A stretch of DNA of 64,000 bases from contig JAULSU010000006.1 of the NCBI GenBank assembly GCA_030512335.1, forward strand, positions 2,976,001-3,040,000. Reading direction: 5' to 3'. How positions within the stretch are numbered: the first letter of the stretch is position 1; each line of letters begins with the position of its first letter. Below the pieces are notes generated by a model. That model was not told the origin of the DNA, made no database searches, and saw only the letters and a list, made by a program, of their open reading frames with translations. A program made the translations under genes and the position numbers. The DNA is from Immersiella caudata (lineage: Eukaryota > Ascomycota > Sordariomycetes > Sordariales > Lasiosphaeriaceae). Positions 57,153 through 64,000 of the stretch are shown here, in pieces.

Positions 57153-59087
57153 TCATTGTTGTTGTGCGACAGACGTCAATACCTCCTGAACGATGGGCAG
57201 ATCCTTCGCGGCATCGGCGCGCCAGTTCGAAACCGCGATTCGACATGCCTTTTGGCCTTTCCACTTGGTTCCGCTCACGAAGATTTTGCGAGTTGCGTTG
57301 ATTCTGTCCACCAGCACTTCGTTCAGCGCGGGATCCATTGCGCGGAAGAGGACGACCATGAAGGAGTTTTCGAGAGGTGCATCTTTATCGGGGAGCCATT
57401 CGTAGTCCTCCGAAGCGCGTATGTACGCTGCGAGTTCTCGAGCGAGCGCCACCATGCGGGCAACCATCGATGCGATGCCTTGTCGACCTTCACTCAGGAG
57501 CACGGCGTATACAGGAAGGGCGCGGAAGCGACGGGAGTTTTCGAGGCCAACGTTCAGGGCGCTGTGAATTATCGCTCCACCGGCTCTTGAAGGGGTGGCG
57601 AGATATGCAGCGTTGGGGTTCTGGAAGACCTGAGAGGGGATAGATGCATCCCGGCATAGGAATATACCCGCATCGTATGGCTTTTTCCCGAGAGGTTAGA
57701 ACAAAAGACACTTTTCATTCACTTATTGGTTCGCAAGGGGGAGATGACGACGTACGACGTTCAGTATTTTGTGGCCGTCAGCGGCAATGCTATCCGCTAG
57801 CTCAAGGCCCGCGACGTTGGCATGCAGGTTGAGAAACTCATCCGTCTTCGGAAGGGCACGGGCGAAGATGCCAAAGGCTAGAGCAAGCAATACAATAAAT
57901 ATCAAGGTCGATACAGAACAAAACAAAAAACTGTTGCCACCAAGGATGACCGGGAGAATCAGAGATAACCTACCCCCATCCACATGGACCCAGGCACCAT
58001 AGCGATCAGCCAGACTCCTGAGCTTCGGCATATCGAGGGCGTTCGTGGCAAACCGGCCAGTATTAACCTCGCCGGCGCTCACGGCCACAATACTTGCGAC
58101 GCCTTCTCGCGCCAGTTCTCGCTCCACGGCATCAAGATCCAGTCTCCATGGCTCTTCCGGGCTAGCCGGTAGTTCCTTTACCGCATGATGACCCAACCCG
58201 ACAATACTCGCCGCCTTGGAGAGCGAGGCGTGTCCCATGCTCGTGAGAACTTGGATTCCCTTGATCCCAGCGACCTGGCACGCAGCCAAAAAACCTACCT
58301 CAGCAACACTGACACCTTCAGCCCGACGTGCGACGACGGCCTCACGCCCACACGCCAGTCCAAGGACGTTGCTTCCCGTGGCTCCCGTGGTAAACGTGCG
58401 GGCTGGCCAGTCCGCGTCAGGGCCAAGTTCAAGTAGCGCTACCAACATAGACAGCGCGGCGTCCTCGACCGCGGGTGCCGCGGAGTGTCCCGGCATATTA
58501 ACCTGGACATTCTGGTCCAGGGCTGTCACCACATTGTCTGCAGCCTCAGCCACCGGAAGCACGCCACCGGTCACAAAGCCATAATACCGGCCACTCAGGT
58601 TCTGGTTGTTCAAACCGGGCGCAAGCGCACTGAGGATATGCTCGAGCGCCGCTGGGGCACCACGCGGGGAGAGGAAGTCAGTGTTGCCCGCATGGGGGAG
58701 GGCGGCAATGGCGTGAGCCAACTCTGCGGGGTCGGGAAGCGTTGTGGCGTCGGAGGAACGCTCCGAGACGGTCTGCCGAATGCGTCGATAAGAATGCAAC
58801 AAAAACTCTGTGTGGTCTTCAGAAATGCTGCCGTGGATAGATGCAGTGCCTGCCATTGTGTCAAAATCAGCTTGGGGTAGAGTTTGGGTGACGCTTCCGT
58901 TGCGATTATTCGGGAGCGGAGGCCTGGAAGTTGTTTGGTAGTTCGGCCCCTGCAAGCCCGCGAAGCCCGAGGTGGTTCGGAGGGCTTTAGTGGCTGATAC
59001 GACCCGTTGCGCTGGGATAGGGGTGGAATTGGCGACGGATCTCGCCGCTGAAAATTCAAACCTTCCAATCACCACTTCGTCGTCCAT
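57153..59087 (-). CDS. PLP-dependent group II decarboxylase (aromatic/tyrosine decarboxylase-like), three exons
   Basis: Exons in order are 57974-58856 (or from 59087), 57756-57877 and 57153-57680. From the ATG at 58856 the protein has 510 residues. An upstream in-frame ATG at 59087 would add 77 residues without family features, so the inner start is preferred. Fold-type I marks are GFVTGGVLPVAEAAD, FTTGATGSNVLGLACGRE, HVDGAFGIFARAL (formed by splicing) and the PLP lysine in DGHKILNVPYDAGIF, also across a splice. The closest functional guess is an L-tyrosine/aromatic amino-acid decarboxylase-like enzyme; the substrate is not determinable here. It is convergent with the UPF0390-like gene, only 33 bases away. 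Confidence 0.85.
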
Positions 59088-60136
59088 CGGTGCGATGTCA
59101 AATAGGTGAGAGCAAGTTCTGAATCGCGGTAACCATCAAACATGTCTCATATTGATTCATCTGAAATGCTGACTGTCGATCTTGAGGCCACAATCTTCCC
59201 AGCTCCTGTTGGCTTGATGTCTTGACGCACAGATAGGTGCACTGATAGGATGGTGGGCGTTTTTCGGACTGGCGGCGGTTCCTCACCCAGCTTCAAGCTG
59301 TCAAAATGAAGAACATCAAAAAAGATTATGTGATCAGTCGACGTCCCCTGCCGCCACACTCATCCTTCGCGCCTGCCGTCAAACACACCTTGGTACAGGG
59401 GTTGGAGTGCCTGCCGCCTCCAGACCCGGCTCCTGGAACTTTGCATCGCGCTATCATGTTCGGCTCGGCCCAACATCCCAAAAGTCCCCGACTTGGAAAC
59501 GTCACTTTGGCAAAGACCATGGCTCAGCTCAATGGCCGTTATAAGGTGCTTCATCGCTATGTCGTTGGATTTATGGAGTGGGTCTCAAGAAAAAAAAAAT
59601 GTTTTGGGACACTGGAAGCGCAATCCCTAACGTCGAGACTGCGCAACGGGCAAGGAGGCCCAAGTGGTGATGTAAAATGGTGCCTTGACCCTAACAGAGG
59701 TGACTTTCAGGCTTTATTTGCCCGACAGGTTTCTCGCGCAGTCCTCGCCCAGACGGTCGGGTCGAACCCGTCCCCCACCCCCTCCTCAAGGGAACAAAGA
59801 GGAGGGTGTGATTGCCTTGTGCCGGGGCCCAGACTACTGGGACTCTCCATCCAACTTGCCCATTCTTGGGTGGTCACACTCCATTCCAAGCAACGTTGGC
59901 GCAGGTCGGTATAGCTCGCCCAACCACGCACCAATAAAACACTCTCTTTCCTTCCTCGGATACGTGCAACCGAGCTCTAACGCGTGCGCTACGTCGCTGG
60001 CGTGCAGTTTCCTGGGGCGAGCAACGATTTGCGGGCGAGGAGACTCCGCTGGTATAAGTTTGGGCGTACCCTCCTATCCACACCCGCCTGTCGTGTGAAT
60101 CACTCGGATGGTCACTGCAGCATACCCTCCAACACC
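59088..60136. other. Divergent promoter region, no gene seen
   Basis: About 1 kb separates the decarboxylase (-) and the methyltransferase (+). A 202-codon frame at 59306-59914 has no domain and is not supported. A 10-A run lies at 59588. Both promoters should lie here. Confidence 0.55.
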
Positions 60137-61447
60137 ATGTCTCCTCCACTGCCGCCCATGGTCAAGTACGAGTTTGGCTTCGAAGCCTACCTCGACTCGA
60201 AGCAGATTGAGACGAATGCAGGTGGCGACGCCCATACTTCGAGAGACTTGGGGGGCTAACAAACCCATAGCCCGATCACAATGGCAGGGACATATAGTGC
60301 GTCCTGTTTCTTTCAACGAGACAAGCAACTGGACTAATAGGCTACCGGATAGTGATTCGCAATCCCTGTCGGATAGCATAGCAATGAGCTACAAGGAGTT
60401 TGGAAGAACGTACCATTCGTACCGCGCAGGATGTATGCTGCCACACGCTCCACCCTGGGAGTTGGGTCCGTTCAACTAACGACTACCTACAGCTTATCAC
60501 TACCCCAACGACCCAACTGAAGCGGAGCGGTTGGATGAGCAGTACGAGATATTAAAGGAGATGATGGATGGGCGTCTTCATTTCGCCCCCTTTTCCCGCG
60601 CAAACCCGCCCTCGAAAGTGCTGGACGTTGCCACTGGCACCGGCACCTGGGCCATCGAGTTCGGTGATGAGTATCCCGAAGCTGAAGTCATTGGCACTGA
60701 TCTTTCACCAATCCAACCGCCCTTTGTTCCTCCCAATGTCAGGTTTTTCATCGAGGACTCGTAGGTGCTACTACTCTAGGGCTTCTCAAGCCTACTTCCC
60801 GTTGCTCAGCCCCTGACTGTTACACAGAGCCGAGGATTGGGGCTATCCCGCTGACTTTGACTATATCCACACCCGCATCACGCTCGGATGCTGGAGTGAC
60901 ATGCAGAGGCAAATCATGCAGCGTGCATTCGATCACCTGCGTCCAGGCGGTTGGATGGAGTGTCAAGAAGTGATGGTTGAACCGCATTGCGATGATGGGA
61001 CCATGTCGAGCGACTTCCCCTTGCTGAGATGGTCTCATGAGCTCACGCATGCTTCTGAAATGGTTGGTCGGCAGATAAGAATAGAAGACAACATCAAACA
61101 CTGGATGGAGGCTGTTGGTTTTGTCAACGTCCGCGAGGTCGTTGTCAAAATCCCGATCGGAGGATGGCCGAAAGATCGGCGGTTGCGACGGATTGGCCTG
61201 CTTTGGCAATGGAATCTCATGAGCGGGATGAGTGCGTTCACGTTGGGTTTGTTCCATCGCGTCCTTGGAAGGACTGTCGAAGATATCCAGGTACGTGGCT
61301 GCACGATGGGGTGGCAACGGTCTTTGCGTGCGTGGCTGGACTGACTTGGATAAGGTCTCCCTGGTAGAAACCCGCCAGAGCCTCTTCGACCCCAAGATTC
61401 ACTCTTATCAGAAGTTTTATATCGTTACGGGACAGAAACCGGAGTGA
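60137..61447 (+). CDS. LaeA/UMTA-like SAM-dependent methyltransferase (five exons)
   Basis: Exons 60137-60221, 60271-60432, 60493-60760, 60828-61290 and 61355-61447 join to 356 residues. The N-terminal part is variable. Family features then follow: MSYKEFGRTYHSYRAGSYHYPND, then DEQYEILKEMMDGRLHFAP, the AdoMet loop KVLDVATGTGTWAIEFGDE, TDLSPIQPPFVPPNVRF, CWSDMQRQIMQRAFDHLRPGG and the C-terminal LVETRQSLFDP. This is the fungal LaeA-like class, which includes the secondary-metabolism regulator LaeA and many relatives of unknown target. The first exon and start are less certain than the rest. An alternative start is ATG 60161. Confidence 0.83.
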
Positions 61448-61572
61448 GACGCACGGAAACGTCACCGAGGCTATTGTGCGGTAGTCTATAACTTCGGCAT
61501 GCCTACATTCTACGGAAACAAGCAACAGCGAAAGACTGAAGGCAGTGGCTAGAGAGGTTAGACGCTTCATAC

Positions 61573-62227
61573 TCAGGCATGGACAAGCCACTCCAGCTGC
61601 CTTGCCTTATCCTCCCCCACAAGCTCCATGAGAGACTTCCCGACGAGAAAGTCATGGTCGAAGTACTCGAATCCCGGAACGACGGTCTCGGAGATAAGCA
61701 GTCCTTCCGATCCTCCCGTCTCCGACCCCTCCACATCCCGATCCGGTAACAGGAAGCTCGCCTTGAACTTTCCGCCCTCGACGACCCACTGCAGCCTCTC
61801 GCCCGCGGCGATATCCTGTCCTACAATGAACGTCTCAACGCGGTGATCCGGCTCGTCCGCGTGAATGATGACATATCGCCCGCGACCTCGGTGTAGCGTG
61901 TGCACTGTCCGGCTACGGTTACGGTGGAAAAAAACCTTGCGGAGATGCGGGCGTCAGCAGGTAGTATATCGATGTCGAGGCGTTTCGAACAGCCGGGTCA
62001 AACCCCGTGCGTTGCGCCGACAAGAGGTCTGGGCCTGTCTTCCCGGCAGAGGCGGCCGTGTTGGGAAACGGGCTTGGCACGAGCTGCGGGTCCCGGTCCG
62101 TTTCGGAAAAGAAACCGCCTTCACCGTGGGCTTGCATGTTGAGAGTGGTGATGACTGCCTGGACGGCAGGGGAGCCTGGAGGAGGGTTATCCTGGCGGGG
62201 AAAGGCGGGGCGGATGAGCGAGGCCAT
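61573..62227 (-). CDS. Cupin_5 (DUF985) family protein, interrupted by a one-base shift at an A7/T7 run
   Basis: The N-terminal half runs from ATG 62227 (MASLIRPAFPRQDNPPPG, LNMQAHGEGGFFSETDRDP, SIYYLLTPASPQGFF). The C-terminal half (HRNRSRTVHTLHRGRGRYV, IHADEPDHRVETFIVGQDI, LQWVVEGGKFKASFLLPD) is in another frame ending at the stop 61573-61575. The shift falls at seven A on the plus strand, 61928-61934. Six would join GFF directly to HRNRSRT, as the family requires, giving about 217 residues. Cupin_5 proteins are beta-barrel proteins of unknown reaction. As written the N-terminal half stops at TAA just after the run. The gene is convergent with the methyltransferase, 125 bases away. Confidence 0.75.
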
Positions 62228-62839
62228 GATGGGCACCGAGGACTGAGTATAACCCGGGATGCTCGGCTGGTTGTGGGAGAGGGTGTGGCGGGGCGGTTTG
62301 TGTAGAGGCGATGTAAGTGGGCTGAAAGAGATAAAACCAAGATGTTGATCAAGTCACCGTATGTTAGGATCTCCAGACTTTGAGAAACAGGGAGGAGGCC
62401 AGAGGTTTGGTTGAATATGTCTATGTCTCACCGCCCATTAGAGAGTCTACATCCAGTTCCTTCTTCCCAGTGACGTGATTACGGATATCCTCCTGCTTCA
62501 GCGAGCTTCCTTTTCTATCTTGCTATCTAATCATGTTTCAGAGGAAGCGGACCAGATTTAAATCCTTCAGTCAGGTAGGTACGTGGGAGCGTAGGTCGGG
62601 TCGAAGCGACCGTCAAGTGTCGACAGCGACTGATGATAGGCTGTGCTATGCCACAATGAGTTTATCACGTATCCGGATGCTTCGGCACGGTCCTAAGCTG
62701 GATCATCTTGATGTCGGTGGAATTCCGATGTCTAAATGTGCAAGCGAGTGTGGGCGGCTCTGGGAGCAGGCTTTATCAAATTTGAGACGAGTCAAAAGAG
62801 CAGGAGTTTTTCTGATAAATAGTCATTGGGTTCGACAAG

Positions 62840-63035
62840 GACAAGCAGAGACGTAAGCCGCAATCGCCGCCATATACGGGTGGGAGGCGTGGGAGGCGTG
62901 GGAGGCTTCGCGGTGGTGTGTCACCCAGGCTCGTAGGAGCTTCTACCCCCTCCGAGTTATTCAAGGGTCCCCAAGACCCGGGCGACCCAGGCCCGGTCAG
63001 CGCACCCACTTAGCTATCCAGGGCACCGGGCAATC
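62840..63035 (-). mobile_element. Candidate tRNA-derived SINE-like element
   Basis: On the minus strand TAGCTAAGTGGG (63005-63016) matches the pol III A box TRGCNNARYNGG at every position. About 20 bases on, CGGGC-CTGGGTC-GCCCG forms a five-pair stem with a seven-base loop whose middle reads GGG after U33, like a proline tRNA anticodon arm. The B box is poor (GGGTCGCCC at best) and the T arm is not convincing. The downstream part includes three GCCTCCCAC repeats. This looks like a decayed tRNA-related repeat head, not a functional tRNA. Confidence 0.35.
62880..62906 (+). repeat. Three tandem 9-base repeats GTGGGAGGC
   Basis: Three perfect head-to-tail copies of GTGGGAGGC lie within the tail of the candidate SINE-like element. 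Confidence 0.85.
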
Positions 63036-63866
63036 ACCCAAGATTGGCCGGAGTGTGGTCGACGGGTCTTAGCGCACCGCTTGGCCCTTTGAGCGCCCAG
63101 GTGACGAGCAGGATGGAGAAGCTCTCCCGGCTGCAATCGCCGCTTCACAGACCCGGTTTCGCGGGATCAACACGGTCGCAATCGTCGATGAGCTCCCTTG
63201 AGATGGCGATGGCAATTGGCTAAAACAGTGCAATCCCAGCTTGCTCTGCGTAGGCGATCAATATAAATATATCTTTGCTGCGCGGTGCACTCACTCGCGT
63301 GCTCTCCAACTCGGACGGGAATTCCCAGCGCAACCCCTCTTTCCAGATAGGAGACAAGGGCCCTCTCGATTGGGCTAGGTCGTCCGTGCTGGCTCGAACT
63401 TCGCGATGCATCTCCTCAGGAGTCGAACATTGCTCTTCAATGCGAACCACGGAGCTGGCAGTGTGCGTTGCTGATTGCTGCACGCCATCAAATTTTCAAG
63501 ATAACGCTCGAACTTGGACTCTGGCTCCGCGCTCCACCTCCCCGGGAAACGTGTGAGATCCAGACTTTGTTTTCCTGGTTTCTCGACCGCTGCCGTATTA
63601 AAAGCACTCTGGCCAGCCGTCTTAATTGGGTCCTTTTGAACCTCCCCATCTGTCCCCCCCCCCCCCTGCCCAACTGCTGGGCGGCCGCTGCTCGGATTGA
63701 CTGGCTCGCTGGTTCCGCTCCCCATCCCCCCCCCCAACCTGTCTTCGACCATCCACAGAACCCAAAAATCACCTGCCATACCTTCCCATGCTATACAGAG
63801 CGGCGCCGCCTCCGGAGTCTTAACCTTGGGTACCCCGATCCAATCCGGCCGGACAGCTCACGCGAT

Positions 63867-63981
63867 ATGACGGCAGCGTTGAGCAAGCGCCAGCAGGCGC
63901 GCAACGAGAAGGCGCTGCAGGACCTTGTGGTCAATGTGCCTGGCAACAACTTTTGTGCCGATTGTCAAGCCCGCAATCCCT
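63867..63981 (+). CDS. ArfGAP-domain protein, first exon only (continues beyond window)
   Basis: ATG at 63867 begins MTAALSKRQQARNEKALQD, then VVNVPGNNFCADCQARNP, the start of an ArfGAP zinc finger (C-x2-C). A donor GTACGC follows at 63982. The exon ends one base into the next codon, so a TGG tryptophan (the usual ARNP-W) could form after splicing. The opening is typical of fungal Gts1-like ArfGAPs that act on Arf GTPases in vesicle traffic. The rest of the zinc finger and any UBA or Gln-rich tail lie outside the window. Confidence 0.82.
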
Positions 63982-64000
63982 GTACGCAATTGATTGACCT

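Larger units (their letters stand above)
62228..63866. other. Intergenic region with SINE-like element and C-rich runs
   Basis: The region separates the Cupin_5 (-) and ArfGAP (+) genes. It contains a tRNA-related candidate at 62840-63035, a 9-base triplicate at 62880 and a 13-C run at 63654-63666 in the presumed ArfGAP leader. GCAATCGCCGC occurs twice, near 62863 and 63131. No protein gene is supported. Confidence 0.55.

Noticed and set aside
58857..59087. N-terminal extension of the decarboxylase from ATG 59087
   Set aside because: The extra 77 residues show no targeting signal or family feature. The ATG at 58856 gives a normal-sized enzyme.
59306..59914. A 202-codon frame between the decarboxylase and the methyltransferase
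   Set aside because: No domain and no similarity recognised. It lies in a divergent promoter region and runs across a 10-A tract.
60297..60340. A possible extra intron (GTGCGT to CTAATAG) in the methyltransferase
   Set aside because: It is 44 bases and removing it puts a stop in frame; leaving it in keeps the frame into the conserved SYKEFGRTYHSY segment.

Overview
This window is nuclear DNA of a filamentous ascomycete (Pezizomycotina, most likely a Sordariomycete). The signs are many short GT-AG introns (about 50-95 bases, often with a CTAAC/CTGAC-like branch site), GC-rich genes, a class III chitin synthase, a CFEM protein, an AA9 lytic polysaccharide monooxygenase, a LaeA-like methyltransferase and a Mit1/CHD3-type remodeler with PHD fingers. 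No CRISPR array, operon or intact transposon is visible. Gene models were built by joining exons by hand from splice sites, reading phase and recognisable family motifs; no alignment could be run.

Layout. 0-9 kb: 3' end of ILV5 (+), a threonine dehydratase/serine racemase-like gene (-), indoleamine 2,3-dioxygenase (+), a cysteine-rich GPI-type cell-surface protein (-) and a mitochondrial SpoU rRNA methyltransferase (-). 9.5-21.4 kb: a large Mit1-like chromatin remodeler (+) and a CCCH zinc-finger gene (+). 21.8-34.8 kb, all on the minus strand: glutamate-cysteine ligase, a CFEM membrane protein, the DEAD-box helicase Dbp5 and an Opy2-like membrane anchor. 34.8-39.4 kb is a gene-free stretch. 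39.4-48.7 kb: class III chitin synthase (+), a kelch protein (+), the 24 kDa subunit of complex I (-) and an AA9 LPMO (+). 50.8-64 kb: a 54-residue membrane protein (+), dCMP deaminase (-), ATG7 (+), a UPF0390/DUF2462 small protein (+, frameshifted), a PLP decarboxylase (-), a LaeA-like methyltransferase (+), a Cupin_5 protein (-, frameshifted) and the start of an ArfGAP gene (+).

The genes are mostly housekeeping and do not form one pathway. Loose themes are the cell surface and wall (chitin synthase, cysteine-rich GPI protein, CFEM, Opy2-like, AA9), amino-acid metabolism (ILV5, threonine dehydratase-like, IDO, GCS) and a possible small accessory group at 57-62 kb.

The most notable signal is in the kelch gene. 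Its two introns (43354-43500 and 43591-43736) are about three-quarters identical to each other while the flanking exons are not, which is the signature of introner-like elements. Other points are a hidden C-terminus of the remodeler read in a different frame after a 32/35-base intron, two genes each interrupted at a 7-A run where 6 would keep the frame, a GGCCGG array and palindrome in the IDO promoter, clustered AGGCCT-type hairpins, and several stop-free introns of 3n length that look coding.
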